From assembly GCA_014773175.1 (NCBI GenBank), contig VXCM01001540.1:62001-126000 (forward strand): a stretch of 64,000 nt of DNA, read 5' to 3'. Each line of letters opens with the position of its first letter. Position 1 is the stretch's first letter. Source of the stretch: Lucifuga dentata (Eukaryota; Chordata; Actinopteri; Ophidiiformes; Bythitidae). The position numbers and the translations under genes are program-made. Shown piece by piece: positions 1 to 10,055 of the stretch. The notes below the pieces were generated by a model. It was not told the DNA's origin, did no database searches, and saw only the letters and a list, made by a program, of their open reading frames with translations.

Positions 1-193
1 CAATCATAATGGCAAAAAGACAAAATAGTGAGAAATAAAACTGGGCTGCAAATGCGTCAAAATGACAAATACAGTACAGATTCTACAGAGATATGAGTGC
101 TCTCTTTTTCATGTTGATTAAATATTCTTCATATCAGTGTAATAGTTTTAAAAATAAATTACGGGTTTGATAGATTTTTCTGCTCTCCCTCAG

Positions 194-2005
194 GTGTTAG
201 TGCTGTAAGAAGGGCATCTTATGATGTCGCTTCCTCCAAGGCTGAGCACAACACTGTCACCGTGACCCGATCTGTTTCTGTCAATGAGACCAGCAGCAAG
301 GTACTGTGATATTCTACTAAATATGTTTTATGCTGTCATTGAAAGGACACTGCAGCATTTGAATGTCTCATACAACAAAAAGGATTAGATTTACATACAA
401 TACAGCACAACTCTACACTGAATTACTTGATAATACCTTGGTAAGCCAGACAAGACCTTGGTGCAAATTTGTCTGTCTGAGATTAAGCTGATGTGTTGTA
501 GTGAATTAAAAACAGAAGTCTGTATGATCATCTCTAAAGTGGTGTGGGCTTCTTCACAGCAGGACAGGATGCTGGAGCGAAGGTCTGATGAAGAGGAGTG
601 TAGCTCATCCACAAGTTCCACTGAGCGTTCAGAGGGAGACTGCAGAGAAGGGTGCGAAAATACAAAGACAGGGTGAGAAAAAAAAAACACTGTAGGAAAC
701 TGTTATCTCTCACAGTCTCTCAGCTCGTCATAGTGTGAATTTTTTAATATTGGCTCCAGAAACCCTTTGCACAGTTTCTGTTTCACATTACATATTTAAG
801 TTTACTGTACAACCCATGATTTATGTGGTCTCTACAGGAAGAGTGCGTCCAGCGACATGCAGGATTTGGTCCATATGATGACTCAAACTTTGAGAATGGA
901 TGCTGGAGATGGTGTGAGTGAGCTAAATAGAAGCCGATTGGGCTCAACAGCACTGCCAGAATTTAAACTGAACAGGAAATACAGGGACACCCTGATGCTT
1001 CATGGGAAAGCTCATGAGGAGACAGAGTGCTTGTCACTCAGTGAATTACCAATAGGTTAGATTAATTCATATACTTTTGTATTGTCATTAGTCATTCACC
1101 CAATCTGTCACTATCTCCTATTTAACAACTTAATTTCTCCAACAGGCTCCACGTCTGGCCCAGCCAAGATCCGCAGGGCCATAGAACACCTGAGAACAGA
1201 TGTGGTGAAGGGACTGGGGGTCAAGCTGCTGGACAGAGTCCTGGAAATCATGGAGGAGGAGGATGACATGAAAAGAGAAGTAGGATTTTATAAACAAATA
1301 ACACACATCAGACGTCACAATAAGAAAACTGTGTCACTGTGAGCATTCAAACACTCTCATCGTAAACACACTTTAATGATCATCGTGTAATGACTACCCT
1401 TAAATCTGGCGTGTTCACTTGGTCAAGATTTGGTGCCTCCAGAGATTGACTGGCCAAATACACCTGATTTAGCTTATCAGGTGCGGGTTGAGTAGGGAGA
1501 GATTGAAAATATACAGCGCTGGAGTCCCCAAGTATCAGGATTGAGAACCACTGCTCCAATGAAATTAAATCCCTGGTAAATTAGATATGCAGACTAATTT
1601 ATTAACTGCTCTAGAGAGACAAACTGCAACATCTTTCTACTATGATTTGTGCTTTGTTTCTACTTTTCTTCAGACAGTGCAATTTGGCTACCACCAAACT
1701 GTATTTTCAAAGGGCTTCCACTAAATTAACCACACAAAGTATAACTACATACATGAGCTGTAACTTAATATGAACTCACTTATAACATTGTTTGGGATAC
1801 ATTTACTTTACACATTTGTTTGAAAGGTGTAGCCCAGTTCAGTTAGAGTTCAAAGGTTAAGTTATTTTCAAAGCAATCTCAATATTATTGTTTTGTCTCA
1901 CTGTAGCTGCGCCTTCGTGATCAGATGGGAGAGGAGAAGTATCAAGCCTACGCTGTAATGGTGAGGCAGCTGAAATTCTTTGAGGACGTTGCCTTCAAAG
2001 TTTAG
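194..2005 (+). CDS. nek4: NIMA-related protein kinase, C-terminal exons (probably nek4); 5' part lies outside the window
   Basis: Five exons join in frame: 194-300, 560-672, 838-1055, 1146-1279 and 1907-2005 (stop TAG at 2003-2005), giving about 223 residues. The kinase domain is not in the window. The first exons are Ser/Glu-rich and low in structure. The last two encode a helical acidic module (KIRRAIEHLRTDVVKGLG, then MEEEDDMKRE, then LRDQMGEEKYQAYAVMVRQL) that resembles the conserved C-terminal region of NEK1/NEK4 kinases. NEK4 proteins act in cilium and DNA-damage signalling. The choice of nek4 over other NEKs rests mainly on the neighbours spcs1, glt8d1 and gnl3, which flank NEK4 in human 3p21.1. 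Exon 560-672 could alternatively start 3 bp later, at a second CAG. A polyadenylation signal AATAAA lies at 2466-2471. Confidence 0.68.
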
Positions 2006-2876
2006 AGGAATTGTATGAGCCTGAGCATAAACCTGGTTACATTTCCATGACAACACACAAGAACTTGCTCCGAAAGAGGGAAGCATCATGCACAAGCTGC
2101 ATGACAGCTTGTGCATGCAAATTCTCATTTATTCCTGCAGGATTTGTCATGAAAATGCAACCATACAAGTCATTGTTCTTATGTTAATATGTATAAATGT
2201 TTTGTATCTCATTCCAATGCAAATGGAGAGAATGAAAGATTAAGTTTCAGGATACTATGCAATGATTGAGTAATGTTATAGCTGATACTTGTCTGTCTAC
2301 TTGCATCTGTAAAATACTCTTTGGTTCATTGATAATATAGAAGTTCAATTATTGTTGTACATATGTTGTATCTTTGAAGACACTAGATCTTATTTGTATT
2401 GCCTTTTTTCTATTTTATACACAATAATGTAGGTTCTTTATAGATATTTGCATTGAAATGTTTCTAATAAATGCTAATCTTAATTACTTTACCTTGTTTA
2501 CACTTATTTCTAATAATGTCACAAATTTTAGTGAAACAAAAATAAACTTAAACTGTTTGGAAACAAAGAACAACACTAAACAAATGCAGAAATGTGTTAT
2601 TACGCTGCCAATCTTTGCAGTCAATGATACATCCTCAGTAAGCCTAGCAGAAAGTGCTGTAATCACAAAAGAAATGTCCCATCTATAAAACATACACAGT
2701 ATTGGATGTTTATTAATTAGACATATGGGTATTTTATCAGACTAACAAAAAACTGTAACAAAGTTATCCTTACAAATGTGAAATGGGCCACAAGGGAAAA
2801 TTTAAAATAACTTCCATTATTAAAAAAAAAAAAAAAAAAAAAGATGTATTGGCAGCTGAGCTGGGATAGTTGCAGA
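2006..2876. other. nek4 3'UTR and tail-to-tail intergenic stretch
   Basis: AT-rich DNA after the nek4 stop. It contains AATAAA at 2466-2471 and another AATAAA near 2541, then a poly(A) run at 2822-2842. The spcs1 3'UTR enters from the other side. No coding exon is supported here; the short open frames have no family resemblance. Confidence 0.6.
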
Positions 2877-3846
2877 TTATTTGTGCTTCTTCTTCTTGAG
2901 GCTTTCCTGAGGTTTTTGGCTGGACTCCCCGCTGGTCTCTGGTACGACTGGCTGCCAGGACAGTGGATTCTTTCTGTACATAGGCCATGGGGGCAGCGTC
3001 AGCTAAAACAGGAGGACACAAACAGAACAAGGAAACATAAATAGGATATATGTGATATTGTCTCTGGTCCTACCTCTGAAAGCCCTATTAGTATAGAACC
3101 AGCTTTATTTTTAAATAAAATACAAGATGTTCTATCTATGTTGTTATCTCATATAAAGAGACAATGGGGGCGACAAAAACCCAAAGAAAAACAACTTACC
3201 ACACAGGATACAGCAAAACCAGCCAATACTATATACACTGTCCAGCCAAACTGCTCAACGACCAGACCATATATGAATCCAATTACCTGTAATGACAACG
3301 CAAAGGACATAAATGGATCTGACTACAGGAGGAAAGCATAATCTCATTCTGGTGGAATGTTTCTATGGTTATTTGGGTTAGTTACCGCTGAGATGAGTAT
3401 TATTCCCTGGAAAATCTGTTCAGCCAGCTTCTGGCCTTTGTAATCCTGTAACACAAACGCGGAGAATCATTATTACACATTAGTGACACTAAAAAAAATA
3501 AGTTGTGTTGAGGGTACGGCCCTGCAAAAGCATTCAATTATCACAGGAGATTCAAAGTAGTGTAGACTCAGCACGTTTAACAACTAGTCGTTACTCGGAA
3601 ATACAGTGAGCAACGAACTAATTGTTAACATTCAATTGTGTATTCTAAGTGAAACATGACGAGTAAACTTGAAGCGTATCAGGCTTTAAGTTTTAGAGGA
3701 TAAAGCATGAAAGCAGCTGCCATCAAACTACCGCTAGCTACGTTTAACGCTTGGTTGATAGGAACAAAGTGAAACAAATAACTCTGCATCTCTCTCTCAC
3801 TCTACCTTACCATGTGTGTTGGAATGGACTTGAATATGGACAGCAT
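2877..3846 (-). CDS. spcs1: signal peptidase complex subunit 1
   Basis: Four minus-strand exons, 3846-3811, 3445-3386, 3286-3200 and 3002-2877, have intact GT-AG sites and join to 102 codons plus stop, the same length as the short form of human SPCS1. The N-terminus [12 protein letters not shown] is followed by [20 protein letters not shown]. Next come a hydrophobic hairpin ([12 protein letters not shown] and [13 protein letters not shown]), the conserved [10 protein letters not shown] motif and a Lys-rich cytosolic tail ending in KKKKHK. The protein is a small two-span ER membrane subunit that supports signal-peptide cleavage by the signal peptidase complex. It is transcribed divergently from glt8d1. 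The start is the only ATG in exon 1 that fits the family. Confidence 0.95.
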
Positions 3847-4545
3847 CTTCACACTTTGAAAGCACAAGTCAGAAAATAAAGAATATGCTCCAAACGGTCC
3901 AGACTCAGCTACTTCCGGTTTCACAAAGATACGTATTACTGTAAAGGACCCATCGGATTAGTCCTCAGCTTCATAAAGCCACCTACTTGCGCGGCTTTAT
4001 AGATAACATAGATGGGTTAAAGTGCTACTTTTTACTGAAGCATATGGGTTGATGTTAGTGGAAAGCGTTGAGTGCTCAAAATGGCCGCCTGTCAAAATGA
4101 CTTCACTACAAACTACATTTTATGCATATTTTTCCACCTTCTTGTATTTTATATCAATAGTTATATAAATACATGTGAAATATCTCATAATTAGATTTTT
4201 ATCATGCCAGAAAGTGCTATGTACTATCATTTTACAGTCAGGCAAATGCATGGGCGCCTATCACAACCTACAATTCGGAATATGGCTAAACTTATTGATG
4301 TTGAATTGGCACTTTGGCACAGTAATATGAACTAATCTCCTTTCTGATTTCTTTTAGCTGTACATACATCTATTTTATAAATTTTATACTAGCGTAAACT
4401 CAAACCGCTAAAAACAGTAGGTGTTTTTGCTGAAAGTAAAGTTTTGCCACAAAGCGACGCAGAAGCGTTTAGATTTTAGCTCGGTCTTCATTAGCCAGCT
4501 AGCAGACTGTTGCAGCTGTATTGTGCTGCAAAAAATAAAAGAAAG
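3847..4545. promoter_or_regulatory. shared intergenic promoter region of spcs1 and glt8d1
   Basis: About 830 bp separate the two divergent start codons. The part next to spcs1 holds its 5'UTR. The region contains ETS-like CTTCCGG at about 3912-3918 and a GATGGGTTAA-type AT-rich stretch, and it has no TATA box in a convincing place. The likely glt8d1 first non-coding exon is near 4430-4545, but its edges are not defined by the sequence alone. A head-to-head pair this close usually shares a bidirectional promoter; that is inference. Confidence 0.45.
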
Positions 4546-4676
4546 CTTTTTGTACTTTTTTTTTTATCTTTTAATTTTAGCAGATGTGCTGCAGGAACGA
4601 ATGAGGGGGTNCTTTTTGTACTTTTTTTTTTATCTTTTAATTTTAGCAGATGTGCTGCAGGAACGAATGAGGGGGT
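4546..4676. repeat. 65-bp perfect direct duplication around a single N (assembly join)
   Basis: 4546-4610 and 4612-4676 are identical, separated only by N at 4611. The copy carries the acceptor site and 5'UTR just before the glt8d1 start codon. This is best read as two contig ends that overlap by 65 bp but were not merged. Confidence 0.9.
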
Positions 4677-4680
4677 TATC

Positions 4681-7600
4681 ATGACACTGAGGAGAGGTGA
4701 GCCTTTTTTCATAAAATGGTTGTTTAATTGGAGCTGTTAAAACACTGTAATCTATAGATACACGGACATCCATCCATCTATCCATTTTCGAAACCCGTTT
4801 CTGTGTGGAGTTTGCATGTTCTCCCCGTGTCCGCGTGGGTTCCCTCCGGGTGCTCCGGCTTCCTCCCACCTCCAAAGACATGCTGGGAACTCTAAATTGC
4901 CCGTAGGTGTGAATGAGAGTATGTGCTTGTCTCTGTGTCAGCCCTGCGATAGATTGGCGACAGACAGTATATTTTATTTATTTTTTTGCACTGAGGATAA
5001 CAGGTGGAAATTAGATAACAACAATACCTTAGCAAACTACGGCAAATAGTTCTTTTTTTTTTTTTTTTTTTNTTTTTTTTTTTTTTTTTTACATCTTTGT
5101 TGATAACATATGAGAAATATCTGGGAATATACAGTACCTGAAATAAAGGAGGCAACTTACCCCATAGTACAAAAGTACACATGAAAAGTAAAAGTATTTA
5201 TGAAAACTATGCAAAATAAAATAGGATAAACATTTTCCACTTGCCATTTTTTCCATAGTTATTTTCAAGCCAGACCTCAAAGGGAAGATCTCCACTATTC
5301 TATGAAGGAAAACTGTGTGATGATCGAGTGTAGCATATAATACTCTTTAACAGTAATTGCTGTTATTTATTGTTATTAATTTTTTTACATAATCTCCTTC
5401 CAACTTGAAACACTTTTCCTATGATGCTGAGTGGCACAGTAGTCCTTTTTTTGGCTATCCAAATAATCATCCATAACCGATAAAATGTCATCAATGTCTG
5501 AGGCCCCACTGATTTCTGATCAGATGAATTGGTGGGTACTGAATAAGTACAAAGCCAGTCTTGGAAAGCAGCTAGCAAATATACTATCATTGCTCGTTGG
5601 CGTATTTTGCCCATCTTTCTACTAAAGCCTTAGGTACATATGTATACGTATGATTGTTGTAATCACTTAACTCAAATGAGGGCAGTTAATATGCAAAAAG
5701 ACAAAGAATTATATTATTTCCACAAAAATATAATAGCCCTTGCTTCCCTCATTTTTATGCTAGGCTCAGAATTTATCAATCAACCCTTGGGAAATACAAA
5801 TAATACTTCTTAAAAGATGATCCTACGTTATCTCTTCAGCTTTACCATAGTCCTGTGTGCTGAGTGTGCTCTTAATTATGTCTTTCAGTAAATGTGGTCA
5901 TTCTTGTCCTGCTGGCTGTGGCTTTCCTGATCATAATCGAACGAAATCTCCTCAACCTCAATGACTTTTTACACAGAGAAAACCCTGGTACGTTTATCTT
6001 TTTGTTACAACAAAAAGATGTTATATGTTGTTGCACCCTATCAGACAGATTCAGTGCATTAAAATGAAGCCTTAGATACAAGTTAAATCCCAAATGTTCT
6101 CATCCAGATGTGGTACCAGGTGCGATTCTTCCCTTTGAGTCCGAATTGTCTCAAGACCACAGAGTGCAGTCATTGAGGACAGGCGAGGAGGTTCCCGTCC
6201 TCATCACCGCTGCTGAGGAGAGACTCGGAGCTGTAGTCGCTGCCATGAACAGCATCTACCAGAACAGTAAATCCAATGTCATTTTCACCATAGTGACCCT
6301 GAACGACACAGTGGATCATCTACAGTAAGATAATAAATCAAGTCTGCACTGTATTAGTTGACCTTTGCATTGCCTTGGGTACTCTAATGCAATTTTCTTT
6401 ACCCATTTAGGTATCAATTTATTTGCTTTACCTAATACGACTTTTTCCCGTTTTATCCACAGAGTATGGTTGAGTAATACATTGTTCAGAAATGTCAAGT
6501 ATCAGATAGTTATTTTCAAGCCAGAAGTCCTCAAAGGGAAGATATCTAAAGATCCCCAGATACAGAAGACTACAAAACCGGTGAGACAACAGAATGTGTT
6601 TAACTGGTCCTGAATTGTTTATCTTTATTTGCGTCTGACAGCCTTTCCAAATCGTTTGTTTTTCAGTTGACTTTTGCCAGGTTTTATTTACCTGTGTACA
6701 TGCCTGAGGCAGAGAAAGCCATCTATTTGGATGATGATGTTATTGTGCAAGGTGAGACACCGTGATAAATGCATCAAATTTCTTTGGCCAAGGACCCAAA
6801 TAAGATTGTCTGTTACATTGTTTTTATTCAGTATTTATTTTTCTTTCACCATTTCAACCTTTAGCTTACATAAATGTACCCACAAAATAGTGAAATATCC
6901 AGAGATTATTGTGTGTGTGTGTTTTTTTTTTTTTTTTTTTTTCTGTTTGGTCTGTAGGGGATATTAAAGAGCTTTATGAAACCAACCTTAAACCAGGACA
7001 TGCAGCTGCCTTTTCAGATGACTGTGATTCAGCATCTGTTAAGGGCATCGTTCGAGGGGTTGGAAATCAGGTGGGCATATTTCTTATACAAAATATATGA
7101 GTACCTACAGGTGGAGTTTTCCTCATTGCAGATGCTTTTTTTTTCCCATTAGAATAACTATATAGGTTTCCTGGACTTCAAGAAAGAAGCTATCAAGAAG
7201 CTGGGCATGAGGGCGAACACATGTTCCTTCAACCCGGGAGTCATTGTTGCCAACCTGACTGAGTGGAAGAACCAGAACATCACGCGCCAGCTGGAACACT
7301 GGATGGAGCTTAATCTACAGTAAGTCACCACACTATTAGATCCAGACCAACTGAAAGAAAAATCAGGATGTGTTCTCTTATTCTGAAATTGAAACTTTCA
7401 GAGTGAGTGAACACATCCTGAAAATGAATATTTTTGCCATTGACTGACACTTCCTGTTTGGAGCTAGGATGAATTTATGCTTGCTATTGCTGTTCTCTTC
7501 AGTGAGGATCTGTATAGTAAGGCACTGGCAGACAGTGTTACTACTCCCCCTCTCCTCATTGTCTTCTACAAACGTCACTCAACGATTGACCCCATGTGGC

Positions 7601-8443
7601 ACATCAGGCACCTCGGTAAGTAATTGCTGAATGAGAGACAAAAAGCATTTGGAGGTTGTTTTAATGCAACATCAGCTGCAGATAAAATGCTGATATCTGT
7701 ATATTATACAACTGCAAAATTGTAATTTTTGTAAGAGTTACTCAGCTCACACATCCTTCAGAGAAGAGAGCTTTAAAATGCCTAACATCTGTGTCCATGT
7801 TCAGTCCATCCCAAACTCATATTTCTTTTCTAAAATATTGTTAAATAAAACCAATTCTGCAGATACTATCATCCTGCCTTATGATCACTACTGGCACAAT
7901 GATGCTACAAGCCAATTTGTGTATTTAGCAGAAACTGTTCATTTAGCTTGTATTGTATATCATTTGGCTTCTATGTATCATTTTGCTGTGTTTAAAAAAA
8001 TATATCATGTATCAGATTAATTTCATCGTAATAGAAATTGCAACCATTTTTCTATCCTTTGTGAAAGATGCAAGTACAAACTCTTTCTACTGATATTTCA
8101 GATAGGAGGAGTAGGTAATTGATACAAATCATTTTTGGCTGAAGTTTTCCTATGACAGCAGATGTAAATTCCTGCACATTGCATCTTATAATCTTCATAT
8201 TAACACCAGACAGTATGATGTATTCTTTAGCAAATGATGGCAAAATCTTCTTTTTTTTAAGGTAATACAGGTGCTGGGAACCGTTATTCTGTTCAGTTCG
8301 TGAAAGCTGCCAAACTCCTCCATTGGAATGGACACTATAAGCCTTGGGGAAGAACATCGTCCTTTTCTGACGTGTGGGACCAGTGGTACATTCCAGACCC
8401 CACAGGAAAATTTAATCCAGTTCGAAGACACACGGCAGGCTAA
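4681..8443 (+). CDS. glt8d1: glycosyltransferase 8 domain-containing protein 1
   Basis: Nine exons (4681-4696, 5889-5987, 6108-6324, 6463-6580, 6667-6751, 6958-7070, 7153-7319, 7503-7615, 8262-8443) join in frame to 369 aa; human GLT8D1 has 371. The chain begins MTLRR, then a type II signal anchor at about residues 6-25 (VNVVILVLLAVAFLIII). A GT8-fold catalytic domain follows: SNVIFTIVTLNDT, the metal-binding YLDDDV motif at about 170-175, NNYIGFLDFKKEA and CSFNPGV, and the C-terminal LLHWNGHYKPWGRTS and WYIPDPTGKFN. It is expected to be a Golgi luminal retaining transferase with a UDP-sugar donor; its acceptor is unsettled. The start follows the duplicated assembly join, so the 5'UTR is unreliable, but the coding sequence is intact. 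A polyadenylation signal lies at 9242-9247. Confidence 0.95.
4770..4975 (+). repeat. dispersed teleost interspersed repeat (LINE/SINE-tail type), intron 1 of glt8d1
   Basis: Contains the very common fish repeat core CTGTGTGGAGTTTGCATGTT, followed by TCCTCCCACCTCCAAAGACA and GCGATAGATTGGCGACA. A related copy in reverse orientation is at about 55720-55880. The exact family was not determined. Confidence 0.75.
5255..5290 (+). repeat. partial duplicate of a glt8d1 exon inside intron 2
   Basis: About 36 bp, beginning TAGTTATTTTCAAGCCAG and continuing CCTCAAAGGGAAGAT, nearly repeats the coding exon at 6506-6543 with a 3-base deletion. It has no splice sites of its own and is non-functional as an exon. 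Confidence 0.75.
5385..5800. repeat. copy of a dispersed repeat also found in a pmel intron
   Basis: The minus strand carries TCAAGTTGGAAGGAGATTAT (about 5389-5408) and a GGCCTCAGACATTGATGAC-type segment. The plus strand at about 5764-5784 carries GGCTCAGAATTTATCAATCA. Both modules recur at about 39900-40060. Probably a decayed transposon; family unknown. Confidence 0.55.
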
Positions 8444-10055
8444 TTGATCGCAAATCTGGTGTCAGGACCTGTCAACCAGCCAAGCCCATGCTGCTTCAGC
8501 AGGAGCAGGCATCGCCACATCTCAGGAACAAACATGAGTATTAAGCAAGACCTTTAATGGTTTCCAGCCCTGGAAATGAGGGAGAGTCATACAGTGTATT
8601 TAATTCAGGTTCATAACGCTAACAATTAAAAATGACCAACAAAAGGATTTCATGCAGATACTTATCCACCATAGGGTGAGTTTACCACAAAGGTTTTAGT
8701 GTTGAAACTTTCCCTCCTGAGTCCTCAGTTCGTTCTGATTAATAATCAGATATTAGCCATGTAAATGCTTGATGTCATTATGTCACATCTAGTCTTCCTG
8801 TGGACAAGGCATTTACTTTCCACCCACACTAAGCTTGATTGCACATAATGTATTAGTCCAATTCCAGCTCATGGCATTTTCAACTTCCTCCAAGAGTTTT
8901 CTGTGCTTATGTCAGCTATTCCATACAGAGACAGAAAATTCCAGTAATATTCCTCTTATTACTCTAAACATTACTCACTTTTGCAGCTTACTACAGCCAG
9001 GCCAGTGTCACCAGTTTTGCTTTGAAAAGCCTCAGCTAACATTCAGTCAGTTCTGTACTGCTCATCATGCTCAGCTATTACAAAGTGTTTTTAATACCAG
9101 AACTTCACATGCAGACCACTAAGTTGCCATTCAAGTTACTGAAGAACGTTCATGGTTTAACTCTGCATTTTCAGAATGTTACACTCTTTACAAAGTATTC
9201 ACCTTGCTGCTGTAAATATTTGTTATATTTTGTATAGATGAAATAAAAATTAGTTTTTAATCATGAAAAACATTTTCATGGTTCTTTCATGTACAGTCCG
9301 TGATATATATTTTTTTTAACTTCCAATTATTTTCTCCTGTTCCTTTTGAATTGTTAACATAATACAAAGGTGTCTCTAACGTCCGGTTAGATTAAGGATG
9401 AGCTAAAAGATTTATTAGGACACTAGACTAATGGCTGCTGAAAATGGTACTTTGCAGTTTTATGTAACTTAAAATTGTAATTTCCAGCAGTAATAGCCAT
9501 TTGCAACATTAATAATGTCTTTGCTATCTATTTAAATTAATTTAAAGCCACTTTAGTGAATCAAAGCACCAATTTCTATCTAAACATGAAAACATTCTCA
9601 CTGTTCTCACACAGCTGCGGTTACCAGTTTAAACTCATGCTCAGAATGTCTAATTTTGTTTTTTTTAATTCAAGGAAAGAACAGCTAAAAACATGACACA
9701 TTGAGAGGGTTTATTACATATACAGTACAGCAAATAGTCTATATACAATATTCTGCATGAATACAAGATGTTACAGATAATGTATAACAGGTGACCTTTT
9801 CCCCTGGCAAAAAGTTCAACAATATAGGCAACGGTCACATAAAAATACATGATCGGTCTGATTATCAGACTACTCTTATCCTGGAAACTGTCCCACTGTC
9901 ATTCAGAACAACACCTGAGACATTCATTTAGACAGGACAGGGATTATGAATCAACTGGGACCAGATGACAGCTGTAGGTCATGGATATTGGTGAGTCCAG
10001 GTCTGCATACCTACAATGCCATGTGGGGCATTCAGAAACACTGAGAAGACAACAG
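8444..10055. other. convergent 3'UTRs of glt8d1 and gnl3
   Basis: No coding exon is seen. The glt8d1 3'UTR runs to an AATAAA signal at 9242-9247. The gnl3 3'UTR arrives from the opposite strand, with AATAAA (TTTATT on the plus strand) at 9710-9715. The stretch between them is plain AT-rich sequence. Confidence 0.65.
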
